From Paraburkholderia ferrariae NBRC 106233 (GTDB lineage Bacteria > Pseudomonadota > Gammaproteobacteria > Burkholderiales > Burkholderiaceae): a DNA stretch of 64,000 nt. Shown here piece by piece: positions 49,938-58,759 of this stretch. The position numbers and the translations under genes were made by a program. Under the pieces are notes generated by a model that did no database searches, was not told where the DNA came from, and saw only the letters and a program-made list of their open reading frames with translations. Every line of letters begins with the position of its first letter. Position 1 is the first letter of the stretch. The stretch lies in contig NZ_BAYB01000002.1 in the NCBI RefSeq assembly GCF_000685035.1, forward strand, positions 62,001 to 126,000. Direction: 5' to 3'.

Positions 49938-51158
49938 ATGATGAATGAACGGGGGGGCGGGCTGCATCGGGAGTTCGCCCATTACCTGCGGCAGGAGCGC
50001 GAGCGCCTGACCGGAGTCTGGATGGCCGCTGTTTCCGCCGACGATGCGCTCGTCGATGCGGACCGGCTGACGTACGAGCAGCTTGCCGACCATCTGCCCG
50101 AAATCTTCGAGGGCATTTGCGTGGCGCTGGAGGCCCGCGATCTGGAGCGAATTGAAGCGTCGATCGAACAGGATGCCCGCCTGCATGGCAAGGTGCGCTG
50201 GCGGCAGGGCTATCGCATCGAGGAGCTGGTCCGGGAGCTGGACCTGTTTCGCCAGGTGCTGATCGACGCCGGCGAGGAGTTTGCCGGAGTGAACGGCGCA
50301 TTTACGCGGCTCAATGAGCGGCAGGCGCGCCGGATGGTGGACGAAGCCATCAGCTTCGTGACGGCGAACTCGATCCAGGAGGCCGTTGGCGAGCGTGATC
50401 GCCGGATCGAGGAGTACACGGGCGTGCTGGAGCGGGCCAATCACGAACTGACGCTCAGGCAGCAACTGGTCAGCGACCTGCACGAATCGCGCATGCAGAT
50501 CACGCGCAGCGTGGTCCACGATCTGCGCAATTTCTTGAACGCGTTTTCAGTGGCGCTGCAGCTCATCTCCCGCGCGCCGGCGAAGGCGGAGGCCGGACTG
50601 GCGCTGGCGACGCGGCAGGCGGCCGACATGAAGCAACTGGTGGACGACATGGTCCAATATTCCGTCGTCCTGGGCGACAGCGCGCCGCTCGAGGTTGAAC
50701 GGGTTCAGCTACGCGAGCTGTTCGACGAACTGGCTACGGCCTGCCGGCCCGCGATCGAGGCCAAGGGGTTGCGCCTGCGGGCGCGGTTCGATGCGGGCGA
50801 CGAGCCGGTTTTCTCGAATCGACTGAAACTCAAGCAGGTTGCACTGAACCTGTTGACGAACGCAACCAAATACACGGACGCCGGGGACGTCGAGCTGGCG
50901 ATGGGCCGCGATGGCGAGCATCGCTGGTACATGCGGGTCACCGATACGGGAGCGGGCATTGCCGCGGCTGACCGGGAGCGCGTGTTCGAGGAGTTCGAGC
51001 GAGCCGCGGGCGACGATATTCCCGGCATGGGGCTCGGACTGGCGATCGTGAAGGAGCTCTGCCGGGTGCTGGGCGGCGAGATCCATTTCGAATCTCGTGA
51101 AGGCCGCGGTACACGGTTTGAAATCCGCTTTCCGGTCGCGCTTCGCCGGAAGGGGTAA
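49938..51158 (+). CDS. Sensor histidine kinase with RsbRD-like N-terminal domain
   Basis: A 406-residue cytosolic kinase without membrane segments. The N-terminal half is helical and resembles an RsbR N-terminal domain (EQLADHLPEIFEGICVALEA, RWRQGYRIEELVRELDLFRQ). The H-box is SVVHDLRNFLNAF with His194. The HATPase domain shows NLLTNATKYTDAG (N box), VTDTGAGIAAADRERVFEEF (G1) and GMGLGLAIVKEL (G2). The start at 49938 has AGGGGA 6 bp upstream. It probably phosphorylates the divergent receiver protein. The signal is unknown. Confidence 0.92.
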   Translation: MMNERGGGLHREFAHYLRQERERLTGVWMAAVSADDALVDADRLTYEQLADHLPEIFEGICVALEARDLERIEASIEQDARLHGKVRWRQGYRIEELVRELDLFRQVLIDAGEEFAGVNGAFTRLNERQARRMVDEAISFVTANSIQEAVGERDRRIEEYTGVLERANHELTLRQQLVSDLHESRMQITRSVVHDLRNFLNAFSVALQLISRAPAKAEAGLALATRQAADMKQLVDDMVQYSVVLGDSAPLEVERVQLRELFDELATACRPAIEAKGLRLRARFDAGDEPVFSNRLKLKQVALNLLTNATKYTDAGDVELAMGRDGEHRWYMRVTDTGAGIAAADRERVFEEFERAAGDDIPGMGLGLAIVKELCRVLGGEIHFESREGRGTRFEIRFPVALRRKG

Positions 51159-51197
51159 CCGTGCATTGAAGCGGACTCAATCGGCAGTGACGCCTTT

Positions 51198-51914
51198 TCA
51201 CTTGCGCGACCTGTAATCTGAATCTTGCTTCAGGACGCCGCTTATCCATCGCTCCCCCGAAGCCTTGAGATGAGCGCGCATCGCTGTTTGCGCCGCGATG
51301 GGATCGTCCGCCTGCAAAGCCCTCAGTATCTCCTCATGTTCATTAACCGCCTCGGTCCAGGTTTGGGGGCTTTCCGTGTGTCCGCGCATCGCTGCCGCGA
51401 TCGGGTCGTGGCGGCTGTCGAACAGCTCGCCCACAAAGCGACTGAGCACGGAGTTGCCCGCCGCCTCCGCAATCAGCATGTGGAATTGCCGGTCCGCTTC
51501 GACGGGCGATTTGCCCGCAGCCGAGAGCTTGCGCATCCGCTCAATCGAGCGGCGCAGGCGGTCGAGCGTGGCCGCGGTCATGCGTGCCGCGGCGAGCACC
51601 GTTACGCTGCCTTCGATCGCGGCGCGCGCCTGCATCAACTCGGACGGGCTATCGCCGAGCGATCCCACCGCGCTCTCATCGTCGCTACCTGCCTCGCGCA
51701 CATAGACGCCTGACCCGACACGGATCTCCACCTTGCCGCCGATCTCCAGCGCAATAAGCGCTTCGCGCAAGGAGGGCCGCGAGACGCCGAGCTGGATGGA
51801 GAGTTCCCGCTCCGGCGGCAGACGCTCGCCCGCCGGGAATTCGCCCTGACGAATCAATGTGAGGATCTGGGTGGCGATGGATTGGTAAAGCCGCTTGGGT
51901 TCTGTTGATTTCAC
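51198..51914 (-). CDS. GntR-family regulator (FadR subfamily) of the sugar operon
   Basis: A 238-residue GntR protein. The N-terminal winged HTH is LPPERELSIQLGVSRPSLRE with ALIALEIGGKVEIRVGSGVY, and the C-terminal helical FCD domain has the metal-type His pattern (RQFHMLIAEAAGNS, VNEHEEIL). It is divergent from the sugar ABC operon. Two TGG-N5-CCA sites in the gap resemble FadR-type operators, so it most likely represses the operon and releases DNA on binding a sugar-acid intermediate. Confidence 0.92.
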   Translation of the reverse strand: MKSTEPKRLYQSIATQILTLIRQGEFPAGERLPPERELSIQLGVSRPSLREALIALEIGGKVEIRVGSGVYVREAGSDDESAVGSLGDSPSELMQARAAIEGSVTVLAAARMTAATLDRLRRSIERMRKLSAAGKSPVEADRQFHMLIAEAAGNSVLSRFVGELFDSRHDPIAAAMRGHTESPQTWTEAVNEHEEILRALQADDPIAAQTAMRAHLKASGERWISGVLKQDSDYRSRK

Positions 51915-52055
51915 GATGATATGGGGTGCCTGCCAGCTGCCGACAAGTTGAACGGCTCACGAAGTCTAGCATTTCGGCTGAAGTACCGTGGAACCGCCGG
52001 TTGCGCCCACTTCAGGGTTTTTCCTATAGGTAAGGCCAGTAAATAAAAATCATAT

Positions 52056-52109
52056 TGGCTTGACCAGATGGGAGGTTTACCGTCTAATTCGTCTCAATTG
52101 GACTGACCA
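52056..52109. promoter_or_regulatory. Two GntR/FadR-type operator sites
   Basis: TGGCTTGACCA (52056-52066) and TGGACTGACCA (52099-52109) share TGG-N5-CCA and are 43 bp apart, about four helix turns. On the other strand the second reads TGGTCAGTCCA, close to the FadR-type TGGTNNNACCA pattern. They lie 37-90 bp before the ATPase gene. Confidence 0.6.
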
Positions 52110-52145
52110 GCGCAAAGCGAGGTTGGCCACTTCAAAGGAGACGAG

Positions 52146-53696
52146 ATGAGCGTGCCCCGCGGCCTGTCCGCCCTGGATGCAGACGTCCACAAGCCACCGA
52201 ACGAGGAGATCCTTCGCCTGGAAGGGATCGGCAAGCGCTTTCCGGGCGTGATCGCGCTCGAGGGCATCAACCTCGATCTGCGCTGCGGCGAGGTCCATGC
52301 CATTTGCGGCGAGAACGGGGCGGGCAAGTCCACGCTGATGAAGATCATCAGCGGTCAGTACCGTCCCGACGCAGGAGCGATCCTCTATCGGGGGGCGCCC
52401 GTGCAGTTCCTCTCGACTTCCGAAGCGCAGGCCGCGGGCATCGCGATCATCCATCAGGAACTGAACCTGGTGCCGCATCTGAGCGTGGCGGAAAACCTCT
52501 ATCTGGCGCGGGAGCCCAAACGCGGACCGTTCGTCGACACGCGCAGGCTCAACGCAGATGCAACGCGTTGTCTGGCACGCATCGGGCTGAACGTGGCGCC
52601 CACCACGCTGGTCGGTACGCTATCGATCGCGCAGCAGCAGATGGTCGAAATCGCCAAGGCGCTTTCGCTCGACGCCCGGGTCCTGATCATGGACGAGCCG
52701 ACGTCGTCCCTGACGGAATCGGAAACGGTCCAGCTTTTCCGGATCATCAGGGAACTGCGCGAAGAGGGCGTCGCGATTCTCTACATCTCGCACCGGCTCG
52801 ACGAAATGGCGCACATCGTCGATCGCGTAACGGTTCTGCGCGATGGCCGCCACATCTCGACCGACGACTTCGCCGCGCTGAGCGTGAACGACATCGTTGC
52901 GCGCATGGTCGGCCGCTCGCTCGACGACGCCTATCCGGCGAGGCAATCGTCTCCCACGGACGAGGTCCTGCTCAGCGTGCAGGATCTGCGCCGCAACGGC
53001 GTGTTCGGCCCGGTCTCCTTCGAGCTTCGCAGGGGCGAGATTCTCGGATTTGCCGGCCTGATCGGCGCGGGCCGCACCGAGGTTGCGCGCGCCATCTTCG
53101 GCGCCGACAGGCTCGATGGCGGAACGATCACGCTTCATGGCCAGCCGGTGACCATCCGGTCGCCGCGGGAGGCCATCCGGCACGGGCTCGCCTATCTGTC
53201 CGAAGACCGGAAAAAGGAGGGCCTCGCCCTGATGATGCCGGTTGCCGCGAACATCACGCTGGCGAATGTGCGTGCCATTGCATCGCGCACGGGCTTCCTG
53301 CGTTTTCGGGAGGAGCACCAGATCGCCGAACGATACGTCAAGGAGCTGGCAATCCGGACGCCATCGGTCAACCAGATCGTGCGCAACCTTTCCGGCGGCA
53401 ACCAGCAAAAGGTCGTGATCGGCAAGTGGCTTTATCGCGGCTCGAAGATCCTGTTCTTCGACGAGCCGACACGCGGTATCGACGTCGGGGCGAAATTCGC
53501 CATTTACGGGTTGATGGACCGGCTGGCCGCAGACGGCGTGGGCGTTGTGCTGATCAGTTCCGAGTTGCCCGAACTGCTCGGCATGACGGACCGGATTGCG
53601 GTCTTTCACGAAGGACGCATGACCGCGGTTCTCGAAACCGGGCATACCAGTCAGGAGGAAATCATGCACTACGCTTCGGGGCGCACCCATGCTTGA
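52146..53696 (+). CDS. Sugar ABC transporter ATPase (RbsA/AraG type)
   Basis: A 516-residue protein with two ABC domains. Domain 1: GENGAGKSTLMKIISG (Walker A), LSIAQQQMVEIAKAL (signature region), LIMDEPTSSL (Walker B). Domain 2: GLIGAGRTEVARAIFG (degenerate Walker A, usual for this family), LSGGNQQKVVIGKWL and ILFFDEPTRGIDVGAK. This is the layout of monosaccharide importers (carbohydrate uptake type 2). It is the first gene of the operon and overlaps the permease by 8 bp. Confidence 0.95.
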   Translation: MSVPRGLSALDADVHKPPNEEILRLEGIGKRFPGVIALEGINLDLRCGEVHAICGENGAGKSTLMKIISGQYRPDAGAILYRGAPVQFLSTSEAQAAGIAIIHQELNLVPHLSVAENLYLAREPKRGPFVDTRRLNADATRCLARIGLNVAPTTLVGTLSIAQQQMVEIAKALSLDARVLIMDEPTSSLTESETVQLFRIIRELREEGVAILYISHRLDEMAHIVDRVTVLRDGRHISTDDFAALSVNDIVARMVGRSLDDAYPARQSSPTDEVLLSVQDLRRNGVFGPVSFELRRGEILGFAGLIGAGRTEVARAIFGADRLDGGTITLHGQPVTIRSPREAIRHGLAYLSEDRKKEGLALMMPVAANITLANVRAIASRTGFLRFREEHQIAERYVKELAIRTPSVNQIVRNLSGGNQQKVVIGKWLYRGSKILFFDEPTRGIDVGAKFAIYGLMDRLAADGVGVVLISSELPELLGMTDRIAVFHEGRMTAVLETGHTSQEEIMHYASGRTHA

Positions 53697-54720
53697 AATG
53701 ACATCAGATTCGACCCAGGCCGCGAGGCAGACCGCCCGGCAACGGCGCCGCGATCTTATCCAGAAGTTCGCGGCACTTGGCAGCCTGGTCGTGCTCGTGA
53801 TTGCGTTCTCGGTCGCGAGTTCGGCATTTTTCTCGGTGGACAACCTGATGACCGTCTGCCTGCAGGTGACGTCCATCGCCTACCTGGGTGTCGCGGCCAC
53901 GTGCGTCATCATCACCGGCGGCATCGACCTGTCGGTCGGTTCCGTGCTGGCCCTTGCGGGGGTCTCCGCAGCCCTGCTGGCAAAGGCCGGCGCGCCCGTG
54001 CCGGTCGCCATGCTGTGCGGGGTGGTGGTCGGCGCGCTTTGCGGGACCGTCAATGGCATCTGCGTGACGCGCATGCGGTTGCCGCCGTTCATTGCGACGC
54101 TGGGCATGATGCTCGTTGCGCGGGGCCTGGCGCTGCAGATCACGGGTGCACGCCCGGTTTCGGATCTCGGCGACGCGTTTGGCGCACTCGGAAACGGGTC
54201 ACTTTTCCGCATCTCCCACATCGGCGCGGACGGATTTCCCGACACGACGTTTCCGGGTATCCCGTATCCGGTCATCATCATGATCGTCCTGTTCGTCGCA
54301 GTCTCCGTGTTGCTGTCGAAGACCTCGCTCGGCCGCCACATCTACGCGGTGGGCTCGAACGCGGAAGCCGCGCGGCTTTCCGGCGTGAACGTGCAGGGCG
54401 TCACGCTCTTCACGTACGTCCTTTCCGGAGCCATGGCCGGCGTGACGGGTTGCGTGCTGATGTCCCGGCTCGTCACCGGACAACCCAACGAAGGCGTCAT
54501 GTACGAGCTCGATGCGATCGCCAGCTCCGTGATCGGCGGCACTTCGCTGATGGGCGGTGTAGGGACGATTTCGGGCACCGCAATCGGGTCGTTCGTCATC
54601 GGGGTCCTGCGCAACGGACTCAACATGAACGGCGTATCGAGTTTCATCCAGCAGATCATCATCGGCGTCGTCATTCTCGGCACTGTCTGGATCGACCAGT
54701 TGCGCCACCGCAAGCGGTAA
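53689..54720 (+). CDS. Sugar ABC transporter permease (RbsC type)
   Basis: A 343-residue membrane protein with about ten helices. Signature stretches are CVIITGGIDLSVGSVLALAG near residues 75-95 and VGSNAEAARLSGVNV (coupling loop), then GGTSLMGGVGTISGTAIGSF. Start ATG 53689 overlaps the ATPase end; ATG 53698 is an alternative. It works with the ATPase and binding protein on either side. A repeated 16-mer separates it from the binding-protein gene. Confidence 0.93.
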   Translation: MLEMTSDSTQAARQTARQRRRDLIQKFAALGSLVVLVIAFSVASSAFFSVDNLMTVCLQVTSIAYLGVAATCVIITGGIDLSVGSVLALAGVSAALLAKAGAPVPVAMLCGVVVGALCGTVNGICVTRMRLPPFIATLGMMLVARGLALQITGARPVSDLGDAFGALGNGSLFRISHIGADGFPDTTFPGIPYPVIIMIVLFVAVSVLLSKTSLGRHIYAVGSNAEAARLSGVNVQGVTLFTYVLSGAMAGVTGCVLMSRLVTGQPNEGVMYELDAIASSVIGGTSLMGGVGTISGTAIGSFVIGVLRNGLNMNGVSSFIQQIIIGVVILGTVWIDQLRHRKR

Positions 54721-54754
54721 TCACACGTAGTTCAACGATCACACGTAGTTCAAC
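54721..54754. repeat. 16-bp direct repeat between permease and binding-protein genes
   Basis: TCACACGTAGTTCAAC occurs twice, at 54721-54736 and 54739-54754, spaced by GA. It directly follows the permease stop. Confidence 0.6.
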
Positions 54755-54775
54755 CACAAGAGAAAGGAGCGAGAC

Positions 54776-55723
54776 ATGCGGAAGCTTTCCCTGCTGACGG
54801 TATCGGCGATGTTGTGTGCAGCGTTCAGTACCGGCGCTTATGCTGCAGGCGGCGAGATCGCCGTGATCGTCAAGACAGTTAATTCGAACTACTGGCAAAA
54901 CGTGCAGAAAGGCGCGAACGCGGCGCTTGGCGAAACGAAGGGCTATACGATGACCTTCCAGGGGCCGGCCGCCGAGTCGGACATCGCCGACGAGGTGAAC
55001 ATGGTCGAGAACGCGGTCAACCGGCACGTGGCGGGTATCGTGCTGGCGCCGTCCGACCCCGACGCTCTCGTGCCTGCCATCAAGAAAGCCTGGGAAGCCC
55101 ATATTCCAGTGGTGCTGATCGACTCGGCAATCTCGGACGCGGGCAAGCCGTACTACCAGTCGTTCCTCTCGACCGACAACGAGAAGGCGGGCGAACTGTG
55201 CGCCAAGGCATTGATCGATCGCGTGGGACAGACGGGCAAGATTGCCGTCATGTCGTACGTGCCCGGCGCCGGATCGGAAGTGAGCCGCGTAGGCGGCTTC
55301 CGTAAATACATTGCGGCCCATTCGAAGCTGCAGATCGTCGGGCCTTACTACTCGCAGTCGCAGATGGCGACGGCGCTGAACCAGACGACCGACGTGCTGT
55401 CCGCGAATCCCGATCTGAAAGGCATCTTCGGCGCGAACGAGCCTACCGCGGTGGGCATGGGGCGCGCGCTGAAGCAGGCAGGCAAGGCGGGCAAGCTGGT
55501 GGCGATCGGATTCGACGGCAACGAAGACCTGCAGAACTTCGTTCGCGACGGCACCATCCAGGCGATCGCCGTTCAGGGATCGTGGCAGATGGGGAACAAG
55601 GGCATCCAGACGGTGGTCGGCGTCATCGAGCACAAGCCCGTTGCGAAGCTCGTCGACACCGGCGTCGTCATGGTCGACAAATCGAATCTCGACTCCCAGG
55701 AGGCGAAGAACGTCCTCTACTAA
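54776..55723 (+). CDS. Periplasmic sugar-binding protein (RbsB type)
   Basis: A 315-residue binding protein with a Sec signal peptide (MRKLSLLTVSAMLCAAFSTG, cleavage near AYAAG). The mature part has the type I periplasmic fold: VIVKTVNSNYWQNVQKGANA, VLAPSDPDALVPAIKKAWEA, IPVVLIDSAISDAG, GIFGANEPTAVGMGRAL and VAIGFDGNEDLQNFVRDG. It defines the sugar taken up. Given the downstream enzymes, an aldohexose such as L-galactose or a related deoxysugar is likely, by inference. Confidence 0.93.
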   Translation: MRKLSLLTVSAMLCAAFSTGAYAAGGEIAVIVKTVNSNYWQNVQKGANAALGETKGYTMTFQGPAAESDIADEVNMVENAVNRHVAGIVLAPSDPDALVPAIKKAWEAHIPVVLIDSAISDAGKPYYQSFLSTDNEKAGELCAKALIDRVGQTGKIAVMSYVPGAGSEVSRVGGFRKYIAAHSKLQIVGPYYSQSQMATALNQTTDVLSANPDLKGIFGANEPTAVGMGRALKQAGKAGKLVAIGFDGNEDLQNFVRDGTIQAIAVQGSWQMGNKGIQTVVGVIEHKPVAKLVDTGVVMVDKSNLDSQEAKNVLY

Positions 55724-55807
55724 TGGCGTGCCGATCTGCGACGAAGGCATTGGGTTTCGTCGCAGAGGCCCCCCATGGTATTCCCCTGACACCTGCTCCC
55801 CTGGTTT

Positions 55808-56824
55808 ATGAACGCTTCCGAAAAACGCGCCTTGTCGCGCAGTGGCCTGGAACTGACCCGGCTCGGCCTCGGCTGCTCCCAGCTTGGCGGGCTCTACCAT
55901 GCCATGCCGGCCACCGATGCCCGCGCACTGGTCGACGCGGCGTGGTCCGCGGGCCTGCGCTACTTCGATACGGCGCCGTATTACGGCTATACGCTCTCCG
56001 AGCGGCGGGTGGGGCAGGCACTCGCGGCGCGCCCGCGCGACGCTTTTACGCTGAGCACGAAAGCGGGTCGCCTGATGCGCCCGGATGCCGGCGTCCGCGC
56101 CGGCGAGGATGGCTGGGCCGAACCCTTACCTTTTCGCCCCGTGTTCGACTACAGCTACGAGGGCATCATGCGCTCGTACGAAGACAGCCAGCAGCGCCTC
56201 GGCCTCGCGCGCGTCGATGTCCTGTATGTCCATGACATCGGCAGCCTGACGCACGGCGATCGACATGCGCACTACTGGAGCCAGCTCACGGCCGGCGGCG
56301 GGTTTCGCGCGCTCGATGAGCTGCGCGCAGGCGGCGAAGTACGCGCCGTCGGCCTTGGCGTCAACGAGTGGGAAGTCGCCGTCGATGCATTGAACGAAGC
56401 GCCGCTCGACGTCGTTCTGCTGGCCGGCCGGTACACCCTGCTCGAACAGGGTGCGCTGGAGCCGCTGCTCGATCGCTGCGCCCGCCTTGGCACGGGCGTC
56501 GTCGTGGGCGGGGTATTCAATTCCGGCGTACTCGCCGGCAACGGCAAGTTCAACTACACGGAAGCGCCAGCCGAAGTCATCGAGAAGGTGCGTCGCCTTT
56601 CCGCCTTATGCGAGCGCTTCGACGTTCCGCTACCGGCAGCGGCGCTGCAGTTTCCATTCGCGCATGACGCGGTCGTTTCCTGCGTGATCGGTGCGCGCAG
56701 CGTTTCCCAGTTGCAGCAGAACATGGCGTGGCTCGAACAACCCGTGCCTGCGGACTTGTGGAATGCGCTCGGCCAGGAAGGACTGATCGCTCCCAATGCG
56801 CCTGTCCCCGGGAGTCGTCCATGA
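55808..56824 (+). CDS. Aldo/keto reductase, probable L-galactose (or L-fucose) 1-dehydrogenase
   Basis: A 338-residue aldo/keto reductase. FDTAPYYGYTLSERRVGQAL supplies the catalytic Asp/Tyr, LSTKAG the Lys, and DVLYVHDIG the His. It belongs to the branch that includes D-threo-aldose (L-fucose) and L-galactose 1-dehydrogenases. It would oxidise the sugar at C1 to a lactone with NAD(P). The lactonase gene overlaps its stop (ATGA), and the ABC importer is upstream. The substrate assignment rests on the operon. Confidence 0.88.
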   Translation: MNASEKRALSRSGLELTRLGLGCSQLGGLYHAMPATDARALVDAAWSAGLRYFDTAPYYGYTLSERRVGQALAARPRDAFTLSTKAGRLMRPDAGVRAGEDGWAEPLPFRPVFDYSYEGIMRSYEDSQQRLGLARVDVLYVHDIGSLTHGDRHAHYWSQLTAGGGFRALDELRAGGEVRAVGLGVNEWEVAVDALNEAPLDVVLLAGRYTLLEQGALEPLLDRCARLGTGVVVGGVFNSGVLAGNGKFNYTEAPAEVIEKVRRLSALCERFDVPLPAAALQFPFAHDAVVSCVIGARSVSQLQQNMAWLEQPVPADLWNALGQEGLIAPNAPVPGSRP

Positions 56825-57696
56825 CGCCGCGCGTCGACGCACACCAGCACTACTGGCGCATCGCAGCACGTGCCGGTTACTGGCCGCCACGCGACCTGGC
56901 CGCGATCCATCGCGACTTCGGCCCTGAAGATCTTGCGCCGGAACTCGACGCAGGCCGTATCGACGGGACCGTGCTTGTGCAGTCGTTGCCCAACGACGAA
57001 GACACGCGCTATCTGCTTGACCTTTCGGAGCGGACCGGGTCTGTGTGGGCTGTCGTCGGCTGGGTGGACCTCAAGGCGGCGGATGCGGCGGATAGTGTCG
57101 CGCGATTTGCGGCCCACCCGAAGGCTCGCGGCCTGCGCCCGATGCTTCAGGACCTGTCTGACGACACGTGGATCGACGATCCCGCGCTGGATGTCGCGGT
57201 CGGGGCGATGCTCGCGCACCAGCTGAGCTTCGACGCCCTGGTGATGCCGCGCCATCTCGATTCGCTGCATGCATTCGCGCTGCGTTATCCCGATCTGCCG
57301 ATCGTCATCGATCATGGAGCAAAGCCGAATATCGCGCTGGACGAATTGCCGTCATGGCTGCCAAAGATGGTTCGGCTCGCGAGCCTGCCAAACGTGCATT
57401 GCAAGCTCTCCGGCCTGTGGACCGAGGCCGGCGCGTTGGCTGAGGGTAGCGCGTTGCGCGCGCGTAGCCGGCCTTATGTCCGTGTCCTCGCGGATCTGTT
57501 CGGTCGACAACGGCTGATGTGGGGTAGCGACTGGCCCGTGCTTCGTCTTGCTGCCGGTTGCACGCGCTACGGCGAGTGGCTGGCCGCATGCGAGGCGGAC
57601 TGCGAGAGCGGGTTGGGATCTGCTGCGCTCGCCGATATTTTTGGTGGTAACGCGTGCCGTTTTTACCGGATTGGCACACCCGGTCACCCTACCTGA
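56821..57696 (+). CDS. Amidohydrolase-type sugar lactonase (L-galactono/L-fuconolactonase-like)
   Basis: A 291-residue TIM-barrel hydrolase of the amidohydrolase-2 group. RVDAHQHYWR is the metal HxH motif, PIVIDHGAKPNI has another His, and LMWGSDWPVL has the metal Asp. Family members hydrolyse L-fucono-, L-rhamnono- and L-galactonolactones. Start ATG 56821 is coupled to the aldose dehydrogenase, so it opens the lactone that enzyme makes. The Zn alcohol dehydrogenase follows after 21 bp. Confidence 0.9.
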   Translation: MTPRVDAHQHYWRIAARAGYWPPRDLAAIHRDFGPEDLAPELDAGRIDGTVLVQSLPNDEDTRYLLDLSERTGSVWAVVGWVDLKAADAADSVARFAAHPKARGLRPMLQDLSDDTWIDDPALDVAVGAMLAHQLSFDALVMPRHLDSLHAFALRYPDLPIVIDHGAKPNIALDELPSWLPKMVRLASLPNVHCKLSGLWTEAGALAEGSALRARSRPYVRVLADLFGRQRLMWGSDWPVLRLAAGCTRYGEWLAACEADCESGLGSAALADIFGGNACRFYRIGTPGHPT

Positions 57697-57717
57697 CCTG
57701 ATCGAGAGGATATCAAC

Positions 57718-58728
57718 ATGCTTAGCGTGATCTGCGAATCGCCCGGGGTACTGCGCGCCGAGGAGCGCGATTTACCCGTGCGGGGCGACGGCGAAGTACT
57801 GATGCGGGTCAGCCGTGTCGGGATTTGCGGTACCGACCTTCACATTTTTACCGGCAGTCAGCCTTACCTCGAATACCCGCGCGTAATGGGTCATGAACTG
57901 TCCGCCGTGGTCGTCGAGGCGGACGCCGACTCGGGGTTCGCGGCGGGCGACGGCGTCTACGTCATGCCCTATCTGTCGTGCGGACACTGCGTCGCGTGCC
58001 GTCAAGGCAAGACGAACTGCTGCGTCAACATCCAGGTGCTGGGCGTGCATCGCGATGGCGCACTGACCGAGTATCTCAGCGTGCCTGCGCAGTTCGTGCA
58101 CAAGGCGCAAGGCGTGTCGCTCGATCAGGCGGCCATGCTCGAATTTCTTGCCATCGGCGCACATGCCGTGCGGCGCGCCGATGTGTCGCCCGGCCAGCGG
58201 GTGCTGGTGGTGGGGGCCGGCCCGATTGGCATGGCTGCGATGATCTTTGCCGGGCTGCGCGGCGCCACGGTCGTTTGTCTGGACACGCGCGCGGACCGGC
58301 TTGAATTCTGCAGATCGCAGCTGAGTGTCGAGGCAACGGTCGCGGTGGGCCCGGACGACGCGGCGCAACTCGCCTCGCTCACGGATGGCGAGTTTTTCGA
58401 TGTGGTTTTCGACGCGACCGGAAACATCGACGCCATGAACCGCGGCTTTGCCTTCGTCGCGCATGGCGGTAAATACACCCTCATCTCGATCGTGCCGGGT
58501 CAGGTGACATTCTCCGATCCGGAATTTCATAAGCGCGAGACCACGTTGCTTGCAAGCCGCAACGCGACCGCCGCCGATTTCGAAACCGTGCTGGAGGCGA
58601 TGCGTGCGGGCCGCATTCCCGACCAGGCGTTGAATACGCACCGCATGCGCCTTGCTGAGGTACCCGACGCATTTCCGCGCTTGCTGGAACCCGGGCAGAC
58701 CGTGGTCAAGGCGTTGGTCGAATGTTGA
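57718..58728 (+). CDS. Zinc alcohol dehydrogenase, probable L-galactonate 5-dehydrogenase
   Basis: A 336-residue medium-chain dehydrogenase. VGICGTDLHIFTG and MGHELSAVVVE hold catalytic-zinc ligands, CGHCVACRQGKTNCC the structural zinc, and VLVVGAGPIGMAAMIFAG the NAD site. It is similar to the LgoD/YjjN group that oxidises L-galactonate at C5 to D-tagaturonate. The next two genes, tagaturonate-reductase-like and altronate dehydratase-like, use exactly that product, which supports the assignment. L-fuconate or L-idonate oxidation are alternatives. Confidence 0.87.
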   Translation: MLSVICESPGVLRAEERDLPVRGDGEVLMRVSRVGICGTDLHIFTGSQPYLEYPRVMGHELSAVVVEADADSGFAAGDGVYVMPYLSCGHCVACRQGKTNCCVNIQVLGVHRDGALTEYLSVPAQFVHKAQGVSLDQAAMLEFLAIGAHAVRRADVSPGQRVLVVGAGPIGMAAMIFAGLRGATVVCLDTRADRLEFCRSQLSVEATVAVGPDDAAQLASLTDGEFFDVVFDATGNIDAMNRGFAFVAHGGKYTLISIVPGQVTFSDPEFHKRETTLLASRNATAADFETVLEAMRAGRIPDQALNTHRMRLAEVPDAFPRLLEPGQTVVKALVEC

Positions 58729-58759
58729 AGGACATGGCGAGGCAATCAGGACAGGCAGC

